DNA of 64,000 nt from the NCBI RefSeq assembly GCF_040581485.1, contig NC_090129.1, positions 30,036,764 to 30,100,763 of the forward strand. Direction: 5' to 3'. The translations under genes and the position numbers were made by a program. The notes under the pieces were generated by a model. It saw only the letters and a program-made list of their open reading frames with translations. It had not been told where the DNA came from and ran no database searches. Position 1 is the stretch's first letter. Each line of letters opens with the position of its first letter. The DNA comes from Linepithema humile. Its lineage: Eukaryota; Arthropoda; Insecta; Hymenoptera; Formicidae. Shown here piece after piece: positions 15,301 through 24,760 of this stretch.

Positions 15301-18300
15301 AATTACTTTGCCGCTACGCCCGCCGGCGATCCGTTGTTACATCGCAGGATAATGGAAAGTTTACCGCGACAGCGCTACCCCGCCTCCGTTTTATCCGGTC
15401 TCAACCCTCTGCTCTTTCCCCTCCGACCGCTACATCAACTCCCTCCCGCCCCTCCGCCCCTGCCCCTCCCGTCTCACCCTCACCAGTTCGCGTTTTCATC
15501 TCACCTGATCTTTTCGTCTCGCCGATGCGTTCTGACATTTTCCCATGCGCCGCGATTAAATCGTAAAGCGGTACACGCGATACTCCGCTGCGCGGAGCAA
15601 GAGAGATCTCCGATCGATTTTATTTCCCCGGTAAAGAGCCTCGCGTATTTATTAATCGCGTCTCCCACGCGATCCACGGATGAAGGAAACCATTAATAAA
15701 TTCATTTCCCGGACGGGTATAAATTTTGCGAGGCGAAACTTCCTGTAACGTTTATAACTGTCTGCAATCAATCTCTTGTCAGTCAATCTGGTACATCAGT
15801 ACTTTAAATTATTGCGGAAGGATTTCCATTTTATTATACGGCCAATAGTTAATCGTTACATCTATTTCTTTCTTCTTTTTTTTTTCTTTTTTTTTTTCAA
15901 CGTGAATTGAGTAACGCGAAATGACAAATGACAAATATCTTACACACGTTTCGCTCTCCGCGTGTGAGCGTGTAGAATACACTGTCAGAAACACAAATAG
16001 TTGCCCGAAGTTTTGGGAAAAAAAAAAGAAAAAGAAAAAGAGAACGATGCTTATCATATTCGCCGACTTCCTGAAGAACTTCTGTGTTAGATACAAGTTC
16101 TGCAAAAATAAAGGAAACGTGTGTGCGCAGACACTCTATCTTTTGGTGAAACTTATGTTAGATGTCAAAGTCGTTAGGCGTGCCGCAATATCGGACGGAA
16201 CCCAGGGGAGCCGAAAGGGAATCGACGTTATTGTCATCATTGCATGACAGTGGTATCGATCTATTATTGACTGTCGCTTCGCGAGTTTACCCTTGCTCCG
16301 TGTTATTTTAAGCTCCTTGATCGTTGTTCTGGGTGTTCTACGTCTTACACGATGTTCTCGGTGTTCGTATATACATTTCTTCTCTCTAAACCATGACTGT
16401 GTCACGATATTTTTAACGATGTTTTGTGCGGATAGCTCTTCTTCCTTCCTTTTCCTTTCGTTTTCTTTCATTTTCTTTTGTTCTTTTCTTTTCTTTTCTT
16501 TTCTTTACGTCAGTACTCGGATGTTCGTCGTTAATTCGGTGTTTCGCCGTTGCACTCGATGTCAGTGGCTGTTCTCGGTGTTGCGCTGTCGACCGATGTT
16601 GGTTGTTGCTTCGCTACGAGACGGTGATACGTGCATTGCGAGACTTGGCGAGATCGTCGGTACAAGAAATCCGTTTTGCGATCGTGAATACCGACTTTCC
16701 CCCTTTTTTTTTATACTAAAATGAAGATATTATTCCCATTTATTTGCCAGGCGAAATAATTCAATTTCATCGAAGAATTTCATTTCAATAATAATTCTGC
16801 CTTTAGATTGCTTTAAAGAAATTATTCTTCTGCATAAAAAATAAATAAAAATCCACGTATGTGTATATTTCCAGAAAAAAATGTGCAGAACAATGTAATA
16901 TTTTACACGAAAATAATTCATTGTCGAATGCATTTGATCGATTCTTTTGATTGTGCAAAATAGGTGATCGTGGATCTATTTAGGCGTCTTGATGCTTCGC
17001 ACAGTGTTATTACTTTTCAATGAAAGTAGACGCAAGGTAGTCGTTCTCATTAAATTCGCGTGCACGTACCGCGTGTGTGCCAATTAGAGAGGCGAAAACC
17101 AATTTCAGGATCAACGATCACGCGCGCAGCACGACGACGGGCTTTAATTTATGGCTCGTTCTTCGTGATTTCGTCGTCCATCGCAATTCCCCTCCGTGCT
17201 CTTTCTAGTCGGAACCGGAAACCCGTCGACACTCGTGCTAATTTGGGTTTCGCGTGACAGCCACGATCGAGTTATTACCGGGACGAAGTCGTTCCGCGCG
17301 CGCGAGAGAGGGAGAGAGTTTGCTACTCTTTGCGTAAATCGCAGGACAGGTTTGCGATTTCTCGCGTCGCGCTAACAGGTACACGACAACATTAATTCAT
17401 AATTGGCGAGAAAGTTTGTATCAAATCGGTGATTTACTTGCGGAATATCGCTCTTTTACATCAAACTGGCCGCTACGAAGAACTTGCAAATCGCGAATAA
17501 ATTGTTTTGCAAATTTCACGAATGCGAATTACGCGATACTTATCAGAAAAACATTTAGTATTATGCGAAGATAGGAAACTTTTATCCTTCCTCGGATCTC
17601 GGGATCGAGTTTTACAACTCGAGACTAACTTTCGATTAACTGGGTTATTTTCAACAAGTGCGATTAGAGTTTTACTCTTGGATGATTGACGAAAATCACC
17701 TCGAGATCGGATCAAAATATCCTTATAAAACTGTCGTAAAATTTCGTCTACGTCACGTTAATTCTTAAACTCGCCGGGATTCGCGATGATAATCTTATCG
17801 ATCGACGAGCGTGTTCAACGAAAGTCATGCGATGCTATCGTCGGGCGCTGACGTATCGAAAGTCACAACCGAGCGGAAAATGGACGGTTATATTTCGCGA
17901 TGATCTGACTAGCATATTCCAACGAGGTTTCCCGCGGGAATCCTTCCTTCCGCGAGAGATCTTTCGAGGAGTGGCGAACAGGTCGCGATGAGTAGCGTCC
18001 TAAAAGCTGAGTGGCAGCCATCTCATTACTTAAATGCGTCCGTTAGTCGGCAGAAGCTCTGGGCAAGAGAGCAGAAGTTTCCACGGTCATAATCGCCGCT
18101 AATTGACGTCGGAGTTATAAAGTTCAGTGAAATTAGCTAAATCCTTATTTGGACTGCCGTTGTTCGGGCAGTTCTTCCCTCCTCGGTTCTACCCTCGGGA
18201 TTTTCTTCGCCGGTCGAATTAAACCTCGATGTCTTCGGCATTGTAACACCGGAAAAGGAGACCTATTTAAGCGTGATAAGATATTTGATTATGCGAAAAT

Positions 18301-21300
18301 CGAATTACACGAGCGAGTATAAAACGTAACATAATTTTGGAGCTGAAATTTTAGAACTTGACACATGAGTTCTTGGGATAATTGTATTCACGCATTTAGC
18401 TGTAACATTTATATCGCTTTATTTTATCGTCGTTCATAATCGGATATCGTAAATGCAAATATGAGACAAGTTATCAGGATGATGGCATATACTCGGATCA
18501 CATCGGAATATTCGCGCGACAAGCGTAAAAAGCGACGGATTATCGTGTCTGGCGAAAATACGGGAGTATCGCACCATCGTAATCAGTGTCATCTCACTAA
18601 TCATCGTCACCACGTCCATTCACCCATTCACTCATCTCAGTATCCATCACCTCATCCGCCATTGTGTTGTAAATCCCAGTGTTGTGTGTGTATATTTGAA
18701 AGTATAAATACTCAACGTTACGTGAACGCGGGAGATCTCTACCAAGAGTCACGAATGCATAAATCCTCGTGACCACTTTTCTAATCGTTCGCTCTCAGTC
18801 ATATTCACATCATTTTCTGTCATTCACTCTCGCAGTCTGTTTAACTTCACGCTCGACTCATGTTCATGTCATTTCGCGTCATTTGCGGGAGACAAAATCA
18901 TATTACCGCGCCATCATCATCTCGCACTCGGGCGGACGAGAGAGAGAGAGAAAAATCGGTATTGTCGTCGAGAGTCGACCGCAGATTCATCTTCATTCAT
19001 CAAAAAACGACTCCAGACGAAAAAAATAAAAAGTAATCAGAGACAAAAAGAAAGGAAAAAAAAGTAAATAACAGCACCCGCCGGCGACCACGCCGACGGG
19101 TCGGAGCTCTCGTATCGCGCGGAATCATTTATATTTGCGAAGAACAGAACTCATCCAGAACTAACATTCTAACTTGAGTATTATACTTCAAGTTTAGATG
19201 TTTAGATGTGCTCTGATTTATATGGTAGGATGCTCTATCTCAGGACCCGAGGGCTGCAACCTGTTCATCTACCACCTGCCCCAGGAGTTCGGCGACGGCG
19301 AGCTCATGCAGATGTTCCTCCCGTTTGGCAATGTCATCTCCTCCAAAGTCTTCATCGACCGGGCGACCAATCAGAGTAAATGCTTCGGTAAGTGCGGCGG
19401 TATCGCGAATCAAATTTCAGAGTCACCGTAGCGACAGCAAAAAATACATCCCACCCGATGTGCGATCGATCCTTAACAGCATCCACGCAAGGTAGGACGA
19501 AGGACGCCAAGCCTTGTGGCGCCAAGACAATGATATGCGAGCGGATATGAGACCGTTGAAAAAATACGCGAAATTTTTAATAAGTCCGGTCTTTTATCGT
19601 GCGATTTTAATTATGATGAAAAATTTTTTTATAGCAAGGGATAATATTAAAAAGATATATGTGCGCGCTTCTCTCGTAAAAATAGTTCAAAGTATTTTTA
19701 CTTTAAAACGCGACTGTGTAAAAATATAATCAGGACGCAGCTGTACACGATGCATCCTGTGATTATTATTATGACTTTCAATCAGTCACATACTACGGCA
19801 GCACTCTAAATGACTCTACACGTTTCCAATCACCGGTGGATTAATCATGGAAATTTAATTCGTCCCATCCGTATTAGCGGACGGACCGGGCGGACTGAAT
19901 ATGAATGCTATTTCAATGGAACCAAAATCAAACCGCGCAGTTCTTTTTTTTTAGAGACATATACGCGGAGGGGGACCGAAACAGAGAATGCGGATAAAAG
20001 CCGCCGGCGTTCCTTTGATTAATCGTATCCGAGAGTATGAGGATACGGATAATTGGACGATCCCATTCGCGTCCGCTCGTACGGTCCTTGGTCTACGCTC
20101 GCATTTTTCGCCCACGCGCGATTCACACATATATATATATATTTTTTTTTGCGCGTACTTGTCTCCTCCTCTTTCCGAGAGACTCGATGAGCCTCGTCAT
20201 TTGCAAAAAAAAAAAAGAAAAAAGAAAAGGCGGATACATAACGACGCATCATTATGTTCGCGTTTGATTATGTTCATTTTCCCGTCCTGTCGCGCGTATA
20301 ATTATGCCCGCAGCGGAAAAATATGCGCAAGTTTGTATCGCTTTGAAGCGTTTTCCCCCATCTGCGATCAGTTTCCGCAAAAGGACTCTTTGACGCGACA
20401 ATTTCTGCCGAAGAGTCTGTGGAATAATTATAATCAGCGCGATGGGAAGAATTTTTTTTTTACGCCAGTTGCGAAACGTATCGCGCGTGTACATTTGATA
20501 CGGAAAACTCGATATAGCTCAGTCCATCCCCGCGACAAACTCTTTTCGCAGGACAAGAAGTTAAAATAATCAGGGCGCCCTTCGGCCCCGAAGGAAAAGT
20601 AATTTGCGGAACGGAGTGAACCGTGGATGGGCGGAAGACGCGAAAGACGGCCAGGCGGTTTAGGCCGCCGTGATGGCGAAACTAAAATGGAATCGACGCT
20701 AATGGTCAAAATTGGCTTAAACCGAGAAAGTCGTGACGATCTTTCGGGAACGCTCCCGCTGAGGGGCTTCGTTATCGTGTAACCTGCCCTTCCGGTGAAA
20801 CTTGGGTAATATCAAGTCTACGAACGAGAACTTTCATTCCTCACAGGAGCTCTAATTCATCTGGATTGCTGTTTAGTTGCTAAAAATAATTAATACTGTT
20901 GTCGAGATATATTAGCTGTACTTAAAAGGATATTTTTGAGTTCTCGAAATAAGTTGTTATTCGACATTATTATGATAAAAACTGCGACTATAAAGACCTT
21001 TCATTATATTCAATTTGTTGTACCGAATTCGTTAAGGGATATTCTTCTGTCATCAATTTACTTGAAAATTTGTGATGATTTTATTTTTATTACATGAGCA
21101 ATTGTTCAACTTCTTATTGCGTTTACATGTACCAATAAGTGAAGATAATATCTTTGCATAATATTGAAAACGAAGATTTTTGTCAAGAGCGATAAACCTA
21201 TTGCACGCTGCAGAATTCAACGTTCGGTATTTTCAGGTTTTGTGTCGTTCGATAATCCAGCGAGCGCGCAAACAGCGATTCAAGCGATGAACGGCTTCCA

Positions 21301-21364
21301 AATAGGGATGAAACGATTAAAAGTCCAGTTGAAGAGGCCCAAGGACGCCAGCCGGCCATACTAA
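6219..21364 (+). CDS. bru3: CELF/Bruno-like RNA-binding protein, 3' part (bru3-like)
   Basis: This is the C-terminal 286 residues of a CELF family RNA-binding protein. These proteins bind UGU-rich RNA and control splicing, mRNA decay and translation. Coding exons are 6219-6362, 7095-7224, 9669-9824, 10659-10739, 14410-14487, 19244-19387 and 21237-21364, all with GT-AG borders and consistent phase. The first exon carries the end of RRM2 (VVKFADTDKERQLRRMQQ). A Gln/Ala/Pro/Asn-rich linker follows, then RRM3 with RNP2 (LFIYHL) and RNP1 (KCFGFVSF), and the family C-terminus ending KRPKDASRPY. The start GASSSIVVKFADT matches the CELF3-6/Bru-3 subfamily, whereas CELF1/2 and Bru-1/2 carry a GCSSP-like sequence there. 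The linker segment SLPSPTMPNFNM also recalls insect Bru-3. The symbol is therefore probable but not proven. The 5' half, with RRM1 and most of RRM2, is outside the window. The introns are large, up to 4.8 kb. Confidence 0.93.
7095..7224 (+). CDS. bru3: bru3-like linker exon (QQAALMAAATAQG)
   Basis: The translation begins QQAALMAAATAQGTYINP, matching the QQQAALM segment that follows RRM2 in CELF proteins. The acceptor is TTGTAG at 7089-7094. CAG at 7095-7097 could act as an alternative acceptor, which would drop one Gln. The donor is GTAAGT at 7225. The exon ends in phase 1. Confidence 0.9.
9669..9824 (+). CDS. bru3: bru3-like linker exon (SLPSPTMPNFNM)
   Basis: This 156-nt exon, phase 1 at both ends, encodes a Pro/Asn/Gly-rich linker with SLPSPTMPNFNMAAQ and NGIPQTYAG. 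The acceptor is CTCGTAG and the donor GTGAGT at 9825. Its length is a multiple of three, so it could be skipped without a frameshift. Confidence 0.88.
10659..10739 (+). CDS. bru3: bru3-like linker exon (AYPGMQAYAGVA)
   Basis: This 81-nt exon, phase 1 at both ends, encodes LPNGEAALQHAAAYPGMQAY. It corresponds to the QQAYAG segment of vertebrate CELFs. The acceptor is CATTCCAG at 10651-10658. A second AG five bases downstream (10663) would break the frame. The donor is GTAAGT at 10740. Confidence 0.88.
12361..12372 (+). repeat. Run of 12 G
   Basis: Twelve consecutive G after a GGAGGAGA segment, in the intron between bru3-like exons 10659-10739 and 14410-14487. Confidence 0.85.
13195..13241 (+). 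repeat. CT-rich microsatellite
   Basis: An imperfect TCTCTC tract with single interruptions inside a bru3-like intron. Confidence 0.8.
14293..14333 (+). repeat. G-tract cluster upstream of a linker exon
   Basis: Four G tracts of 6, 6, 3 and 5 bases are separated by 1, 8 and 12 bases. The cluster ends 76 bp before the exon at 14410. The pattern can form a G-quadruplex in the pre-mRNA. Confidence 0.5.
14410..14487 (+). CDS. bru3: bru3-like linker exon before RRM3 (AYPAVYGQFPQA)
   Basis: This 78-nt exon, phase 1 at both ends, encodes YPAVYGQFPQAIPQPM and ends TQRE, matching the AYPAAYG...QQREG segment just before RRM3 in CELF proteins. The acceptor is TTGTCGCAG and the donor GTAAGT at 14488. 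Confidence 0.9.
14488..19243 (+). other. Largest bru3-like intron in the window, with pyrimidine and UGUU-rich tracts
   Basis: This 4.76 kb intron separates the linker from RRM3. It contains an A run (15040-15056), a long TTTTC pyrimidine tract (about 16438-16506), a stretch with repeated GTTCTCGGTGTTC-like words (about 16320-16610) and a GTGTTGTGTGTGT segment near 18679-18692. I see no further CELF exon in it. Confidence 0.5.
16438..16506 (+). repeat. TTTTC-type pyrimidine tract
   Basis: An almost pure pyrimidine tract with repeated TTTTC units, in the intron before the RRM3 exon. Confidence 0.8.
19244..19387 (+). CDS. bru3: bru3-like exon: first half of RRM3
   Basis: This 144-nt exon, phase 1 at both ends, encodes GPEGCNLFIYHLPQEFGDGE through DRATNQSKCF. 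It contains RNP2 (LFIYHL) and helix 1 of RRM3. The exon ends inside RNP1, so that motif is completed only by splicing to 21237. The acceptor is ATCTCAG and the donor GTAAGT at 19388. Confidence 0.95.
21237..21364 (+). CDS. bru3: bru3-like terminal coding exon: second half of RRM3 and stop
   Basis: The exon completes RNP1 (GFVSF), continues DNPASAQTAIQAMNGFQIGM and ends with the invariant CELF tail KRLKVQLKRPKDASRPY followed by TAA at 21362-21364. The acceptor is TTTTCAG at 21230-21236. Confidence 0.96.
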
Positions 21365-21421
21365 CCCACGTCCTAGCCTAGAAAATCTGGACGAGTCGCG
21401 CCCTACGTCATAACTTACAGA

Positions 21422-21622
21422 GTAAGTTTCTTTTGTTGCGAAAAATATATGTCGAACATTTTCTTTCTCAATTACGATATAGTTATTAATGATTTTAAAA
21501 TAGGCGTCAATTTTTCCTTAATGCAATTCCTTAAACAATATAACATTTTATTCATTTCTAAAGAAATTCATTGTACATGCACATCCCACAGATTACACAG
21601 CAACGTTTGCTCTAAATTGCAG
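21422..21622 (+). other. Possible 3' UTR intron of the bru3-like gene
   Basis: A strong donor (A|GTAAGTTTC at 21422) lies 57 nt after the stop codon. A plausible acceptor with a pyrimidine-containing tract (CTAAATTGCAG, ending at 21622) lies 200 nt further on. This is splice-consensus evidence only; RNA reads would be needed to confirm it. Confidence 0.25.
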
Positions 21623-21805
21623 ATGTCGTACGAGAACGTGAGCTCGACGGACGCTCGACGATCAGGAGTGACGAGTTTGAATCACCGTTACAACGCTCTC
21701 CACCGTAACAACTTAGTATACTAGCTAGTTAATTCATTAGCGGGTAAAAATTTAGAGGTCAGTAGAACTGCAACGGCTTCAACGTTGTGGTTGAAGTTGA
21801 CGCAA

Positions 21806-21828
21806 CGGCGGCGGCGGCGGCGGCGGCG
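21806..21828 (+). repeat. CGG trinucleotide repeat
   Basis: Seven to eight CGG units about 440 bp after the bru3-like stop, probably in its 3' UTR. Confidence 0.85.
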
Positions 21829-22323
21829 AAGAGGCTGAAGCGAAAGCGATGAAGGATGTTCTGCGCTGAACCCAGTCCGCGAGGAAGAAGAGCCGGAAAG
21901 AAGAGGACGCAATGTTTTCCCGGATGCTCGGATAACCGGAAATCCTCCGTCGATAGAACAACATCGATTCTCCCTCCCCTTTTCTCCCTTTCAGTCCACT
22001 CCCGCTGCGAATCTCTGCATGCTTCCTTCTGTCCTCTGCGAATCTAGCCTCTGTCCCTACTGCCAGGTGAGAGATCACGTTCGAGCTCGAGGACGAGGAT
22101 GCGAATGGACACGAGCGTGCAGCGGAAACGCTTTGCGGAACATTTGCGAGGATCCGATCATCCCGGAGAGAGGTCTGCACCGGAAGTCCCGGCCGAGCTC
22201 GTCGTTCCGACATGTACGGCGACGCACCGTTCAACACACTTACACACGCGGGTCACGACGTCGTGACGTCGCGACGTTCGTCCGGCATCCAACCGACAAT
22301 AGCTATCGCGAGGTATCCCGTCG

Positions 22324-22349
22324 AAAAAAAAAAAAAAAAAAAAAAAAAA
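22324..22349 (+). repeat. Run of 26 A
   Basis: An uninterrupted A run. It is not followed by a target duplication that would mark a retroposon end. Confidence 0.85.
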
Positions 22350-23454
22350 CGTCACCAGGACTCTCGTCGTGCTCGTTGCCAGTCCGACGACGCACAACGC
22401 GAAGGTATGCCGTGTGCGCGCTACGAAAGAAAAAGGAAGACCACAACCAGACTGTACATCCCGGTCCGATCGATCCTCGACGCGAGGACGCGATCGCACC
22501 GGATCGTCGTGTTCGTCGTGTTCGTCGAGCGGACGGAACAGCACAGCGCACGTTCATCAGTGCGAAAGGCTGACGAATCTTTTGTACCGCACGTAAGCGA
22601 ACGATAATGCAGTCGTCGCGATGAAGATCCCGCGCGCGTCATCCTCGACGACGACGACAACGGCGGGATAGATAATAATCCCCGCGCTGACTGACGAAAG
22701 TAAAATTAAAAACGCAGTTGCTCGTCCCGAAGGCGCGGACGAGGTCGAATATCTCTCTCCCAAAAAGACAAATGTCAATCATTACGCTATACAGGGTGCT
22801 CGTCTGACGAAACGCGTCTGAAAACTTTAAAAAAAGAAAAAGATAAAAAAATATAAAAAAAAGAAAAAAAACTGAGAATTAAGGGACGAACATGGGCTCA
22901 GCGCCGATCCGACATCCCCGCCGGATATCGGTTCTCCTTAACGTTTAAGGTTTAAAACATACGGCGCGTTGTAGGTTTTATATACCGCAGATAGAATGGA
23001 CAGGAGTTCGGGCGCGCGTGCCGCGCGTCGAGGAGGTATCGAGATTCTCCATCCTCGCGCGCGTTCGCACGGCGCGCTCGTCCTCCCCGACTAATAGCAC
23101 TTATTACTACTATGGTTATGGTGAATTATCATTGTAATTATCGCTAAGTAAGTGACGCGCGAGTTTCCGGCCGAAAGTATAACTTACTCCGTTGCGGTTC
23201 CTACGCGAACACATGCGGGAGAGGAGTCGCGCACGGGCGCGATCGCGATCGACCCGCCCGTCCTGCGATCGACTCCGCGACTATCCGCGATCCGATCTAC
23301 AGATCGACGATCGGCGGATCGGTGAGCTCCGTCCGATCGGTGAGCATCGCCCGGGAAATGTCAGCCAGGCTGTGATTGTCCAGACGATGACGATGTCGCC
23401 AACGACGGTCCTCTTTAAGTTTCGATGTTGTTCCGCGCGACGGCATATATAATT

Positions 23455-23551
23455 GAATATTATAATAATATATATATATTATATATTTATATTATAATAA
23501 TATTATATATTAATATATAATATATATATAATAATATATGTATAATATATA
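23455..23551 (+). repeat. Palindromic AT-rich block
   Basis: About 97 bp of only A and T, made of ATTATAATAATATATA and inverted copies of it, capable of cruciform formation. Confidence 0.8.
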
Positions 23552-24256
23552 GTGAAGTTATCTTCTATTGTCGTAAAAATAGAGGAAGAACGAAGATAAA
23601 GGAAGAAGTAGATAAAAGAGCGAGAAAAAACCAAAGAAAACATAGTCATATTGCATAAAACGCAATATATCCTAGAAGCGCTTTCCTTAGACTGCGATAC
23701 GAGAAGAGGAATAAACTAGAGGTATGTCTTTTTACGTTCTACTTTATTTCTACTTTATTTTTTAAGTGTAACGAATTGAGTTTGGGACGAATTGTAAAAT
23801 AATTTACTGTGCAATGATTTTTGATAGAGAATTTTTATGTTTGTTCTCGCGAATGTTAGCGAGGCCTGTAATGATTCCAGATTGGAGCGTATTTTTTTTT
23901 CCTTTTTTTTCGAGAGGAAAGGACCGCTGCCGGGTGCAGGTTCGGTACGCCTATCGATCAATCGTGCGTGTTCATACGGAATTCCTGTGACTGAAATAGA
24001 CAAAACATTGAACATTTCGCGTGCGATGCCCGGTCGGATACGCAGAGCGTCTCGAGCGATTTGTGCGAACGTTCGCGGAAGAAAGACAGTGAACAGAGGG
24101 TGGGAGGGGAAAGGGGGAACGGGGAATAAAAGGTATGGGGGATGGAGAAACCGAATATATAAAATATGCGTAGGGTAGGTGATAGGATAGGCGAGCGATG
24201 GAGCGGAGAGGAAAACTCTGATCTAGCGGAAATAATCAACCAAAGTACCAACAACT

Positions 24257-24258
<2 letters not shown>

Positions 24259-24308
<50 letters not shown>

Positions 24309-24383
24309 TATATAAATATATATATATATACATATAAATATACATATATAAATATATAAATATGAATTATTGAGAAGAGGAAG

Positions 24384-24427
<44 letters not shown>

Positions 24428-24459
24428 TTATAAATATAAAATATAATATATATTATATA
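24259..24459 (+). repeat. Compound TA microsatellite
   Basis: A TA dinucleotide run of about 42 bases (24259-24300) is followed by further TA, TATAAA and CATATA stretches up to about 24459. Confidence 0.85.
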
Positions 24460-24718
24460 TGTGCGTACGAATACACACACAACGCACTTACGTACGTGAC
24501 GTGTGTTCGTGCGTATGTACGTATCGAAAAGAACTAGAGAACTTAGTAAATTATTCTAGTTTTTAGCTAAATCAACGTATAATAAATTATTACGCGGAGA
24601 CACATGCGGAGGGGAACGGGGAAAGGGCGGGTTTAGTGAGACGCGAAATTGCTTGGCCCTGCGCGACGCGTCGCGCTGCCACGGCTACTTTACGTTTATA
24701 TATTGCATTATACACATA

Positions 24719-24760
24719 CATTATATATATATATATATATATACATAGATATATATACAT
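24719..24760 (+). repeat. TA/CATA microsatellite
   Basis: TA repeats with CATAGATA interruptions in the noncoding stretch after the bru3-like gene. Confidence 0.75.

Noticed and set aside
19988..20569. Plus-strand open frame of 193 codons
   Set aside because: It lies in the intron that splits RRM3. Composition is low-complexity, with a TA and A-rich tract inside.
22324..22349. A run as a retrotransposon or processed-pseudogene tail
   Set aside because: No upstream retroposon sequence, no coding remnant and no flanking duplication were seen.
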